Source: Meconema thalassinum
Lineage: Eukaryota > Arthropoda > Insecta > Orthoptera > Tettigoniidae
Reading direction: 5' to 3'
DNA: 64,000 nt
Assembly (NCBI GenBank): GCA_946902985.2
Contig: OX336389.2
Span: 126,329,572 to 126,393,571 of the forward strand
Shown here: one piece after another, positions 11,536-21,940 of the stretch
Layout: each line of letters begins with the position of its first letter
Numbering within the stretch: position 1 is the first letter of the stretch
Notes under the pieces: model-generated
What the model was told of the DNA's origin: nothing
Databases searched by the model: none
The model's input: only the letters and a program-made list of their open reading frames with translations
Made by a program: the position numbers and the translations under genes

Positions 11536-12091
11536 AGGGACCGGACATTTATGCACTGATAACTATTAAAATAGAGGTCTCCTGAAAACATTGAAAAACT
11601 TGCAATTATCTATTGTGATGCTTCTTTCTGCAGTGAATGATACATGTATAACGTGAGTGAATAATATTGGCTTATTGTTAAGTGCATATGAAAAAATCCA
11701 CAGCCTGCTTCCAGTCTCCGACCGGGTCAGGAATGGAATGAATGAAGCCCCCCTCTAGCGGCGAGGATATGAACTGTGCCGGCTGCCGAGGCCTGACGCA
11801 CTCCTCTGGGGCAATGATTAAATGAATGACAGATGAAATGAAATTATAGAGGCGAGTGTTGCTGGAATGAAATTCTGACAGGGAAAACCGGAGTACCCGG
11901 AGAAAAACCTGTCTGCCTCCGTTTTGTCCAGCACAGATCTCACATGGAGTGACCGGGATTTGAACCACAGACCCAGCGGTGAGAGGCCGGCGTGCTGCCG
12001 CCTAAGCCACGGAGGCTTCGTGTTAAGTGCATATATTTCAATTTTTTAATGCATGTTTTCTGCATTTTTAGTGCATAAATGTTCGGTACCT
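11536..12091. mobile_element. MITE with GGGACCGGACATTTATGCAC ends, carrying a SINE
   Basis: The left end GGGACCGGACATTTATGCAC and the reverse complement of the right end GGTACCGAACATTTATGCAC are near-matching inverted repeats. TA lies on both sides. Without the SINE inside (11690-12020 plus one target copy) the element is about 210 bp. It probably belongs to the same family as the fragment on its left. Confidence 0.8.
11690..12020 (-). mobile_element. tRNA-derived SINE with 14-bp target duplication
   Basis: TGTTAAGTGCATAT occurs at 11676-11689 and 12021-12034, exactly flanking the insertion. On the minus strand the head at the right has a tRNA-like A-box (GCCTCCGTGGCTTAGGCGGC) and a B-box (GGTTCAAATCCC near 11960). 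The left end is an A-rich tail. A second copy of the same family, closely similar throughout, lies at 63312-63645. Confidence 0.95.
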
Positions 12092-12420
12092 AGTTAACAG
12101 TGCCAACCGCGAGGACAACGTGATTCTCGTAAAACGGCCGAGAGTGGCGGCGATTGCGTAACATCACGATATTTGTCCCCTTTCGATGACGAAGACTACT
12201 GGATTCTTGTCAAACAGTCTGCAAGCACCGAAGATCACGTAATAAAGAAATATTTTCCCGTGCCCAACCACAAGGACAATGGAAATCTTCGTCAAATTAC
12301 TAAAAGTGACACCGATCGTATAAATCGCGATGTTTCTTCGTGCTCTACCGCTGGGACAAAGGGAATCTCGTCGAACGTCCAAGAGCAGAGCAACCTCTTG
12401 GTAATCATATCAACTTCTTG

Positions 12421-13214
12421 TACACAAGATGATATATTAGCTGAAACGACTCATTGATATTAAATATCTATTATTTATTTATTATTTAGTTTTTATAATA
12501 CCGCTTTAAGCACAGTTCACTTGCCTTCCACCACTTGATGGGCATTTTGCTTGCAGACGCATCTTGAATTAGTAGGTAACCAAAAGGTAGCTAAAAAGCA
12601 ACTATTTTTTTTTACTTTATTCTTACAGTAGACATCCTAATTCAATAAACGATTTAATACTACGGAACGTTACGCGGAAAATGGGAAAAGCCATCTTGCC
12701 TTGGTTAGTCGTAATATCTTTATTCTACTGAATGAACAGTTTGTTTTTGCCCCACCTCCCATTTCCCGCCGAAGCGTTAACCGAGCTTTGTGCACTTACC
12801 ACGACGATCCGAGAAGGTGCATTTTCGAACTATAATTTCTGAGCCCTGGTTTAAAACTGAGGTAAGATACTGGGACACACAAAATCATTACTCCTGTCTG
12901 GAAACAACAGCGCACGCGAAATAAACAAGGTAAAATAACATGACTCTTTCCTCGCGTTTTACGCGCCCTACCTTGCGCCGATTAAGGTTCAAAAAGCAAT
13001 GATGCACATGGCGTTAGAAGTTTGACATTGGGTGCTACGCTAGGCAACCGCAGTTTATAAATTTTACCCCCCCCCCCCCCCACACACACACACACAAAAA
13101 TGTTTGCGAGGAGTTTTACGACCCTGCGTAGAATTATTTTGAAACACTGATATATACAGTATATTGCCCAAAATCTATCTGCAATGTTAAGGCATTTTAG
13201 TGAAAAGAGTTACA
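12421..13214. other. AT-rich stretch, no gene seen
   Basis: It contains a (C)n followed by (CA)n run at 13068-13097 and otherwise unassigned sequence. Confidence 0.45.
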
Positions 13215-13233
13215 AACTGTTTATATGAACAGA

Positions 13234-13592
13234 CCCCATCGTGTTGTAGCGGCTAGAATTCTTGGCTCCGCCAAGAAATTTAATTCTGGTCATAGGGCTG
13301 GAATGTGGTACACCCAGCCGCGTGAGGCAAAGCTTAGGTGGGTTCGATTCCCATATTAGCCATCTTGGAAGTGGTTTTCCGTGGTGCCCCTCTTCTACTC
13401 CAGGAAAATGCCGTGATGGTTCCTAACGTAAAGCCCCCTTCTTCCCAATCCTCATCTGAATTATCAATACACACTAATATAGCCATCACAATAAAACAGG
13501 TTACCAGACAAAATTACACACACACACACACACACACCCAAGTAAACGAGGCTACATGACCATGATGTCGCAAATCCCCTACATAAATCAAT
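13234..13592 (+). mobile_element. SINE family B, full copy with 19-bp target duplication
   Basis: AACTGTTTATATGAACAGA is repeated exactly at 13215-13233 and 13593-13611. The insert begins with a tRNA-like part (B-box GGTTCGATTCCC near 13342). It continues with 'gaagtggttttccgtgg' and 'ctactccaggaaaatgcc' and then a (CA)n run at 13517-13537. It ends with 'gaggctacatgaccatgatgtcgca'-like sequence. Fragments of the same 3' end occur on the minus strand at 20994-21110 and 52968 onward, and as a short piece near 4313. Confidence 0.9.
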
Positions 13593-14112
13593 AACTGTTT
13601 ATATGAACAGATTCTATGATACTGAGTCTAGGGTTCAAATGTTCTCAGAATGTTAACAAACAGTTGGTAGTCCCAATTACTCTGTAATAAGGCATACTTA
13701 TGGCTGTTAAGGCACGTGAAACATTGCGTATAAGTAGCTAAACATTATAAACGTGCATAGAACTTCGTTGGTAGCACTTTGACGATTTACTGTAAATAAG
13801 TCTAAAATATCTTGACCTTACAGTCTTAAGCTTGTTCAGTACACACATATTCCGAGACATTGAATCCGGGGGTCATTAATAGACAGTTGGTAGCCGTGAT
13901 GGACGTTACATGCAGTTTAACATTGAAGCTATCAGCACGCGTAGAATCGTGTTGACCACACTGCCATGTAACTTACGGGTTGTTAAAAAAATAATCTGAA
14001 ATACTAAGGGCCTGGTTCACCATGGTTCGTCAAAATGTTAACAAACCAATTAAGGCCGTTGACGGACGATTACCGAAATGCCGTGGTTAACTATAACAAT
14101 CCATTAGCTTCC

Positions 14113-14171
14113 TTCGGGGCCGATAACCTAGATGTTAGGCCCCTTAAAACAACAATTATCATCATCATCAA
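14113..14171 (+). mobile_element. 59-bp solo stem-loop retroposon, copy 1
   Basis: The target duplication CCATTAGCTTCC (14101-14112, 14172-14183) is perfect. The insert is only a stem-loop, GGGGCC (14117-14122) pairing with GGCCCC (14138-14143) and an inner TAAC/GTTA pairing, followed by TTAAAACAACAATTATC and (ATC)n. Near-identical inserts lie at 45247-45297 and 63832-63889. Confidence 0.95.
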
Positions 14172-14289
14172 CCATTAGCTTCCCTTAACAAGCCGTCAAA
14201 ACTAATTACTCTGTCAACATAGGATTAACGACTTGACGGTCGATTTACGTAGCATTCAAATCCAAAAGCCGGAGCGGGCGTGCATTAAA

Positions 14290-14475
14290 CTTTATTCTGA
14301 ACGATAATGATGTTTTTGAAGACATGCTAGATTTTCTTCGAACACCAACTTATAAAAAGCGAAGGAATTACTATAATGAATGCGACGAAACAGAATTTAT
14401 CATGAGATTTCGGTTGACTGTGTTGAATGTTCTACAGATGACAGAACCTAACCTGGAATTCCCATCTGATAAGAT
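14290..14475 (+). pseudogene. HARBI1-like transposase N-terminal fragment
   Basis: The plus-strand frame reads DNDVFEDMLDFLRTP, TYKKRRNYYNECDETEFIMR and FRLTVLNVLQMTEPNLEFPS, then runs into a stop at the SINE target site. The FRxRFRLT..VL..I..LE.P pattern is characteristic of the region before the DDE domain in HARBI1-type nucleases. The catalytic residues are not present nearby. The SINE inserted directly after this fragment. Confidence 0.65.
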
Positions 14476-14490
14476 AGCCTAGGACTATGT

Positions 14491-14700
14491 CATCATCTTT
14501 CTTCGGCTTTTCCCAAATAATTGGGGTCACCGGAGCCAACCAGGCTCATTTTGGTTCTGGCCGGGGATTTAAGGTCGGATGCCCTTCCTGCCACCACGTG
14601 ATTTTTCAGGTGAAAATTCCACCCCGCTGTCACCGGGATTCGAACCCCGGTCGTCCGGGTGAAAGACGAGCAGCTAAGCCACTGCGCCATCACGCTCCCC
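14491..14700 (-). mobile_element. SINE family A, 15-bp target duplication
   Basis: AGCCTAGGACTATGT is repeated exactly at 14476-14490 and 14701-14715. On the minus strand the element begins with a tRNA-like head (TGGCGCAGTGGCTTAGCTG, then GGTTCGAATCCC). It continues with 'gtggcaggaagggcatccgacc' and ends in a hairpin-forming CCCAATTATTTGGG followed by AAAAGCCGAAGAAAGATGATG. The 3' end resembles that of the LINE at 48732-51858. A diverged relative on the plus strand is at 21941-22234. Confidence 0.95.
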
Positions 14701-15313
14701 AGCCTAGGACTATGTACCATTTCTTATTTACGTGGAACATCGTGTGATGCATTACGGTATAACATATGTAGTTAATTTAATAACAGTCTACCTTAACGTC
14801 ACAGCATCAGTCCTCTTGTTTTCAACGATTTCACGATACTCATCCACCAACTGGATAAGGGTGGATATGTATGTTTCTTTCATCTAAAGAAAATTTCACA
14901 GACCCCGGCTCTTCTTGCTCCTTTCCTCATCCGGCATGTTCGGTTTTAACCAAGGAACATATAACTTTTAAGCTATTTGCAGTTAACGGCCTGCTTGATC
15001 ACACCAAAGAATATACGAATACCGCCACAATCATCTTTCAATGAGTTTTGTACAGCCCTTAAACATAACGCTTCGTTTGCTAATGCCAATCGGCAAATGT
15101 GCTGGTGAAATGCAAACGAGTTTAATTCCGATGTTAAAATTAACGAGGCATTTACTGACGGCCTGTTAACGCTACGCTGGTGAACCCCGTCATGAGAGCT
15201 ACATTGTGTCAATTTTTTAAGAAATCCACTTTTTTGGTATGGATGTTACATGCAGTTAAAACATTGTACCTATCAGCACGCGAACAATCATGTTGGCGCA
15301 ACTGTGATATATA

Positions 15314-16164
15314 AGGTGCGTTCAAAAATTAACGAGCCGGACGCATACAGAAGTATGTTAGAAGTATTGGCCCTGGCTGTTGAGGCACTTGTCCCATTGT
15401 GACACGCGGCGGTGAATGGCTGTCTCACAAAATTCCCTGGGCTGCGATGTGAACCAGTTCCGCACGAACAGCTGGACGTCGGCGTCCGCGGTGAATCGTT
15501 GGCCCCGCAGAGCCCTTTTCAGGGGACCAAACATGGCGTAATCACAGGGAGGGAGGTCTGGACTGTATCGAGGGTGGCCGAGAACCTCCCATTTGAATTT
15601 CTGTACGAGTGCCGCGACTGTGTTGGCCGTATGAGGTCGTGCATTGTCGTGGAGCGACCACGGCGGCTATGGCGTTCACTGTCACTCGGCGGTCCTGGGT
15701 AATGAGTGCATCAACCAGCTGGACGTTGTCATCGGTAATGCAGAGGGGTGTCCCAGACCGGGCATCATCGGCTAACGACACCCGTCCTTCCCTGAAGCGC
15801 TTGTGCCACGCCTTGACCCTTGCAAGGCACATGCAGTGTTCGCCGTACACTTGTGACATTCGGCGATGAATGTCCGTTCCCCCTACTCCTTCCGCTGTCA
15901 GAAACCGAACAACACCTCTTTGCTCTTCGGTTGACGCCTCTATGTCACTGTTTGCAATGCGACTGGCAGCGTTGGACGATTGATGCATGCTGCTGCTCGC
16001 TTACTTTTGTATCGTCACGTGACGTGCACGCGTGCCCCTAGCGACGGGCTGTGACCTTCCACGCTCTGATCGGAACCACACATCGTTACACACGCCACGA
16101 TTAGCCGATGTCGTCACCGGTTTGCGCATTCCAGCCTCCGGCTAGTTACTTTTTGAACGCACCT
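15314..16164 (-). mobile_element. Deleted mariner element, copy 1 (both TIRs)
   Basis: The left terminus AGGTGCGTTCAAAAATTAAC is answered by the right terminus, which in reverse reads AGGTGCGTTCAAAAAGTAAC. The flanks are TA-rich (ATATATA / GATATATG). The 851-bp length compares with about 1.3 kb for a complete mariner. The second family member is at 42870-43620. The two copies differ in which part of the transposase gene is missing. Confidence 0.9.
15403..15988 (-). pseudogene. Mariner transposase pseudogene, core deleted
   Basis: Starting at ATG 15988 on the minus strand, residues 1-95 contain the paired helix-turn-helix region of mariner transposases. Recognisable pieces are STEEQRGVVRFLTAEG, IHRRMSQVYGE, WHKRFREGRVSLADD and DARSGTP. 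At residue ~110 (VTVNAIA) the frame jumps over the segment carrying the first catalytic Asp. It resumes out of frame at a LHDNARPHTA block (second Asp, around 15635-15660), followed by YSPDLPPCDYAMFGPL (third Asp) and a C-terminus ending near 15403. The deletion plus frameshift make it inactive. Intact family members are presumed elsewhere in the genome. Confidence 0.9.
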
Positions 16165-17309
16165 GATATATGGGCTCATGAAAATTTATCAGAAATCTTA
16201 ATAGTCATTCCAATGACTTCCTTTTGAGATATCCAACTCAAAGTTCAAATTTGATCGTAAATTTTCAGCATTTGGTTTCACTGACGCATTTTCAAATATA
16301 GCCTAGAGATGTTCTGGGTATCGATCTTCACTCATGCCAAATTTGGTTTCGATAGCTACCGCCATTTAGGAGTAGATAGGGTGGGATACACAGACAGAAG
16401 GACAGGCAGCACACATTTGCCAGGATTGATCCCATAGGTTTACTTTTTCATCATTTTTTGCAAAATGTGAAAAGCAGGCAAAAATGTAAATGCGACGGTA
16501 CCGTAACAGTCTGTTGAAGTCGCTAGCATAACGACATGCGAACATCAAAATAATATCAATGGAAAGAAGGCTCGTAGGTTTGTTGAAATGAATGCTGCTA
16601 AGCAGCACGAGTCTTCCTACTAAGCTTTATTACGCAATCGACGCCGTTTGCGTAAAACTCGCACCATCGCAATCTGTGAGCCAAGCCGCGCGTGTTTAAA
16701 TGATAACTGACCTCCGCAAATTTCGTTACCTCAAACTATTCAACATAAAAATTAGCTACTTTCGTTACCCGTTTGCAAAACTAGCTACATTGTCGCTACT
16801 TTCGTTAACAGGGAAATATCCTCAACTAAACCTCTTTTTTTTTCCCCCAAGAGAAAACTAGCTCACTTGCAGTGTATGAGATTCAGCAATCAATCCCATG
16901 TGAACATTTGGGCCATAATTCAGTTGCAACGGACCTAGGACCCTCTGACTGTACAGATTCTGAACGTCCGCGCACGCTACGTGTATCCACTTGCTCCGCT
17001 TCATTTTTCAGCACTTAAAACTGCACAGTCGAGTGACAACCAGGACACGAAGGATGAGGAGGGAGTGGGAGAGAGGGATGGGATATTTACGTATGGGTCA
17101 GGTCTGCCCAGCTATGTTAATAATAGCTTTATTAATGGCCAGATACAGAATACAAAGAATTTGCTTAATATTTGCCCAGCTATTTTGAAGCCCCATTTGC
17201 CAATACGTGTTATTTTACGCGAAAACAAAGATAAATGGCAAGGAGCATGAACAGAGTAGGAACTCTTTACGTAGATCTGAATTTCTTAGGTGACAAGGTG
17301 ATGACGTAA
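16165..17309. other. Unassigned sequence including the right arm of the large inverted repeat
   Basis: At 16335-16377 it contains CCAAATTTGGTTTCGATAGC and a following GCC..TTTAGGAGT block shared, inverted, with 48643-48685. At 16622-16850 it carries the right arm of the inverted repeat that pairs with 9916-10060. No gene is seen. A short open frame around 16981-17250 is not recognised. Confidence 0.55.
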
Positions 17310-17616
17310 CATGGTGGCGACACACTTTGCCTGACAAATTTCCCTGATATCAATTTAGCGGATAATGTATTAAATTAGTATATATAATCTTGCTTATATG
17401 GAACCTCCCCTCTTGCCTAACGATTCATTTAGAGATGATTTAGTCAGCGAGGGGAATCGCGCTACGTTTTTCGCCACGCCAGGTAACTGTTGTAAAATAA
17501 TTCTCACTCGCTCGAAGCAAAATTTGTTGTAGCCTTTTTCTTTAAGTTTCTTCAAGTTTCCCTGACATTTCCAGAGAGACAAATTTCCCTGATTTCCAGG
17601 TTCTGTCGCCACCATG
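17310..17616. mobile_element. MITE with CATGGTGGC ends and 5-bp target duplication, copy 1
   Basis: It begins CATGGTGGCGACA and ends TGTCGCCACCATG. CGTAA is duplicated on both sides (17305-17309 and 17617-17621). The interior repeats phrases like 'tttccctgatttccagg'. It has no coding capacity. A longer relative with the same ends and a different 5-bp duplication is at 30806-31404. A 5-bp duplication with a CAC/CAT-type start recalls Transib elements, but I saw no transposase to prove it. Confidence 0.85.
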
Positions 17617-17621
17617 CGTAA

Positions 17622-19124
17622 AGTTTGGGTAAGAATGCCGCGCACATAGCGAATTCCAACGCCTCCTAGATGCAAGAAATGACTATCATGGAAGCAAAGA
17701 ATATAACTGACCGCAGTATCTAGGAAGGTTTTGCCGATAGTAAGTGCCAACTTATACAATGAAAGTGAACTCATAGACGAGAATTATCACAAACATAGAT
17801 TATTATTGATTGTATTAAACAACGAATTTGTGTATTGCAACGAAAAATTACAGAGTCTGTAATGTTAGGAAGCCAAACTAGTGTGTAGCCTCGTGGATAC
17901 AAATTTACCGTTTAGATGGAAGTTTAAATTAATTGGTCAAGTGATTCTTGGTAATGGATCCAGGTTTATATATTCCTCTAGTCTAGAGGGTATATTTTTC
18001 TTCCTGTCAATTTCTGGGAGATAATTAGATATGCGTGGAACAAGATATCTTGCATGTTTTTCTCCCAGTAGGGTGCTTTGTCTTGGAAATATTAGTCCTG
18101 ATTTTGCCTGGAGTCTTGTACGATGGGGCATCTTCCAACATATTTATGTGTTTCCTTATAAAAAGATGTAGCTGTTCTTAATTGAAATGTTTTGTCTATG
18201 TAAATAATATTATCTTTATTCTTCCTTATTATAAGAATACTGTTTTTCATAATTTTATGTATTTATAATTTTTTTTTCTATTGAGAGGGTGATGCACAAG
18301 TGAAAGACCAATGCAAATAAAGAAACAAATTTTTATGCAACATTGGATTGAAGAAACACATTTACAGTTTTTTTTTTTTTTTACCTTTGTAATGTACCTG
18401 CACACATACAGTGGTTCTCTCACTTGGTGTCCCGCCCATTAGCAAGGCAAGAAACAGAGAGAAGAGGGGAGTTGTAGGAGCCTCTTCTGCACAATCATGA
18501 GCATAAACTATAATGTCTCCAACACATTGGCTAGCCAGACTGGCCACTAGCCTGTGGCTTCTCAAGGTAGCAGCTGTGCCGAGACCCAATCCTCATGTTC
18601 TCCTAGTAGAATGGTGTAAGACCATGATTTATGTACATATAATATGAAACCACACTGCATGTTTTAACTACTGTGACTGTCAGAATAGACCAAGAGGGTG
18701 TGACTGCAAGTACTAGGCTGTGTTCAGGCCACCATGTCAAGACAACCACTGTACTCTAATAGTATCTAAACACTAAAATTTTTCGAAAGGAAGACAGTTC
18801 TTCTAAACACTTCTGAGGCAAATTAGAATAAAAAAATATTTATATTTTGGTTCTGTAAATTTTAACAATATTTTGTACAATAGCTTATGCCTCACTGCAT
18901 TGATATTTTCTATGACACAGTATATAGGCTACATAAAAACTCTAATGCATACCATGATTCTAGCTGAAACCAAGCATTGCCACATGTCTCTTCACCAGCC
19001 ATGAGCCCTTGAAGATATAGCACTATCCAGAATGCACCACACATGCTCGGGCTACACACAACCTTCCTCCTTGGGGGCCTCTTACAGTAGGCTAAGTATA
19101 CTGTACCATAAAAATAAAAAAAGA
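17622..19124. other. AT-rich stretch, no gene seen
   Basis: No element boundary or protein family is recognised. A poly-T run is at 18368-18382. The region 18400-18600 is less AT-rich but has no interpretable frame. Confidence 0.45.
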
Positions 19125-19360
19125 GGTATGATCAGGGCCGGTTCAAGGGTTTTTTGTGCACATGCGAGATCAGGGTTTGGCGCCCCTCTCTTAAAAACTT
19201 ATTAGTCTTTTAATTAATGGGATGTAATAATTTGATTAGTTACAAATTAAAATAAATAATTGTGTTTTGTATCTACATTAAATGAAAAATTGACTAATAG
19301 AATAACAAATACTGTATCATAAAAGACTTCTTATGAACAAACTTGTAAAATAGTACATTA

Positions 19361-20045
19361 TGCAACGAGCCTATAATGGCTATAATTAAGACACGAGTAT
19401 TTGTTTATAAAACGAGCGCATGCGAGTTTTATAATTTCCATACGAGTGTCTTAATTACCATTATAGGCGAGTTGCATACGACTGTTTATGTTCGACGATA
19501 ATTATAACTTTATTATATGTTTTAACATAAATATTCATAAATATCTGTTGAGAGTCAGCTACTGGAATTTTGTGATCGCAGAGCGAGCGTTGGGTGTTAT
19601 ACCTTCGTCTTTCAAGAGCTTTGAACGGCCGACGCATGCACTCAGTGGGCTTGCAATGCCATATGGAGCCATATGTTTACATCAGCCGTCCCTCAGTAAT
19701 ATTGTCACCGCAGTCATTTGAAGACAATGCGCTGTGTAGAAATTAGTGTTAGTGATTTTAAGGTACTGTGCTATTTCTTGTCTCATATTCGCCAGTTTAT
19801 TTACGCGAACATATGGACGGTGGGTATTCCATGTCGGTAATTTATTATAGTTCGATGTTGTGTTTATGTCCGACATGTTGGATTTTGAGCGCATGCGCGA
19901 AATTATCGTTACCTAATTGGTCAATGAACGAGCTCTGATTGGCTGGAGAAACTGTATCGTAATGAAAAACGGTGTTATAATGACCATCATTATGATACAG
20001 TTTTCAAACACATAATAGTGAGGGTCGAACATAAACATACTTTTC
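19361..20045. repeat. Fold-back/inverted-repeat segment inside the hAT
   Basis: GCCTATAATGG...TTAATTA at 19370-19390 is answered by its reverse complement at 19449-19467. An outer pair GTTTATGTTCGAC (19483) / GTCGAACATAAAC (20024) brackets about 550 bp. This suggests one or two non-autonomous DNA elements inserted in the hAT. Target duplications could not be identified. Confidence 0.55.
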
Positions 20046-20520
20046 TCGCCTTAAGCTTGGCAAAGTCTTTCACAATTGAATCGGTATCAATATTGTTTAA
20101 AATTTGGTTTTCATTTGCCAATGTTGCCATTTCACTTAGTCGGTACTGATAAAGGGTCGATCGCAGGTAATTTTTTATTATCTTCAGTTTGGAAAACTCC
20201 TTTCTCTGCTGGCCACCGATATCGGGAGGATAAGCAAAATTCTTGAAGCAACATACACATTGGGAAATATATCATTACACGGTTTGTTGTAATATAAGAC
20301 AGTGTTGTTTCGGGGCAGCTATCAGTGGACAACATAGGAGCTAAAATGTTGATTTCCCCCAACAGTTCATCTCCATTGACGTCACTCTTGCCATCACCCG
20401 TCAAAACTGATTGCAGGTTTTTGCACTTTTCTCTGATTGCATCTTTTTCATATTTTGATGCCTTAGACGAATTGGAAATGTTTGCTGTGGTTTTCCATCT
20501 GTTCAAACCTTTCTGTCAAT
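20040..20520 (-). pseudogene. hAT transposase, C-terminal dimerisation region
   Basis: The minus strand first reads KASKYEKDAIREKCKNLQ and LLGEINILAPM. After a frameshift it gives EFSKLKIIKNYLRST, YRLSEMATLANENQIL and DSIVKDFAKLKARK. The FSKLKIIKNYLRST stretch is the conserved hAT C-terminal (hATC) signature seen in the ZMYM1-like group of insect hATs. Frame changes disrupt it around 20220-20290. It is the downstream half of the protein whose upstream half is at 24216-24735. Confidence 0.85.
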
Positions 20521-20993
20521 GAATTATATCCAGTGTTGAGAACTAAAAAAAAAAAAAAGTTTACTTTGAAAGATTCCTTTCCCGGCCAACAGGTTCATCT
20601 TTACCTTCATAGAAAAATAGCCTTTTGGTCTTTCTTGGCCTTACAACTTCATCAGAATTCTGGATTGATTCCCAGTTCCTTTGCGTCTGTAGTAACACTA
20701 TTCAGTCCATTTTCCGTCCTCATGTTCACCAAAAAAGTCATCAAACTTTCAATTAGTTTCAAAGCGCTCTGCAGATTCACGATTTTTTCTATAGTATTTT
20801 GCTTACCGAATTTATTTCGAACAGGATATCATGACAAGTGACCAAACGGCAGAGGAATTGGAAATCTGTGATTTTCTTGACAAGTCCAACAGCTGTACTT
20901 TTTCCAAAAGCATCAATCTTGGAATCGGTAGTTGCTTCATAGACAGTGTCGGAAACCTCATCAATGTGGTATTGCAAAGGTTGGTTCCTTAGT

Positions 20994-21110
20994 TTAAGGG
21001 CTGTGGCAACGTGGTCATGTAGCCCCGTGTACTTTGGGCGTGTGTAGAATCTGATAACCGGTGTTAATTGTGATGGCTGTATTAGTGTGCGTTATCTGTT
21101 TTAATTCAAG
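20994..21110 (-). mobile_element. SINE family B, 3' fragment
   Basis: The sequence from 'ggctgtggcaacgtggtcatgtag' to 'gtgatggctgtattagtgtg' is the reverse of the 3' third of the SINE at 13234-13592. The remainder of the SINE is absent. Confidence 0.7.
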
Positions 21111-21450
21111 TAAGGACTGCAGACAATAATTTCAAGTACCGTATATACGCCTGTATAAGCCCCACCCTTGTTTTAACCTTCGGTGGGCAGAGCCATATGC
21201 TCCACTTTTTGTCCATTATGGGCAGAACCATTTATATAAGTTCTGTTCAAATATCGCGCTGCAGAAGTCAATGAAGTACACGAAAGTCCTTATAAATGGC
21301 GAGAGCTGTTTATTTCAACCTTACTCGTGTAGGGATTCCCCTCAGCATATCGGTAGGTACCTGGTAGGGACAGCTGATAATTACGTAAGTTGCAAGATGC
21401 AGTATTTTCGTGTTGTGTTATTTGCCGTATTTTGGCAGCTTTTGGATATA

Positions 21451-21870
21451 ATGGCATCAGAAAAACAAGTTAGTGATGTTGAGATAGTGTCAATACTAGA
21501 TTATTCAGAGGAAAATTTGTCAGATTTTAGTTTTAGTGACTCTGAAATGGAAAATTCTTCCTAGAGCTCATCTGAGAGCAAGAACGACATAAGCGACACA
21601 GCTGGTGAATGAGCAGATAACTGGACAGACGTGAGTAATAGGGATCGTGGACCCACAAATACCATCCCCATACAGAACAATGATCAAGGGCCAATATTAC
21701 CAACAAGTTTTTATGTAGGTACACACCCTGTAGATTTCTTTTATTTATTTTTTGATAATGAAGTAATTGAAGATATTCTTTATTAAACTAAATTACACAG
21801 AGACAAACCTAAAATGCAGTCAACACCAGTCACAAAAAGGGGCAGAATGAAAAATTTTGAGTTTTGAGAA
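21451..21870 (+). pseudogene. PiggyBac-like transposase N-terminal fragment
   Basis: From MASEKQVSDVEIVSILD at 21451 the frame runs through an acidic serine-rich segment to a stop at 21562. It then continues with stops as WTDVSNRDRGPTNTIP, GPILPTSFYVGTHPVDFFYL and FFDNEVIEDILY, ending around KPKMQSTPVTKRGRMK. The acidic start, the W-D-V block and the P-x-DFF..FF.DEV..I pattern are those of insect piggyBac-derived proteins just before the catalytic domain. The catalytic Asp residues are missing. No TTAA-bounded termini were found. Confidence 0.75.
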
Positions 21871-21940
21871 GCCTGTTTCTTAGTGACTGCTTGATATTTC
21901 ACAGCGAGCAGTGAAACACTGACCATGCTAAGGAATAGAC

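Larger units (their letters stand above)
10560..12420. repeat. Degenerate ~80-bp tandem array, interrupted by transposons
   Basis: Recurrent blocks are CGATTGCGTAA..ATC.CGATATTT, CCCGTGCCC, GACAACGGGAATC and TCGTCAAACGGCCGAGA. They appear at about 10640-10760, 10925-11085 and 12093-12390. Between 12152, 12229 and 12313 the spacing is 77-84 bases. Related single blocks sit at 10026 and, inverted, at 16630. The array is split by the insertions at 11086-12091. Confidence 0.65.
14008..15188 (+). mobile_element. Second PIF/Harbinger remnant, with nested insertions
   Basis: The left end GGGCCTGGTTCACCA follows TAA, the typical Harbinger target. The right end, read in reverse, is GGGGTTCACCAGCG, with further shared blocks (TTAACA, GGCCGT) just inside. 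The interior codes for a HARBI1-like N-terminal region on the plus strand. It carries a 59-bp retroposed insertion (14113-14171) and a SINE (14491-14700). The right boundary is less certain because no matching TAA is visible there. Confidence 0.7.

Noticed and set aside
14491..14700. tRNA gene in the SINE head
   Set aside because: The head resembles a tRNA but is fused to a SINE body and flanked by a target duplication.
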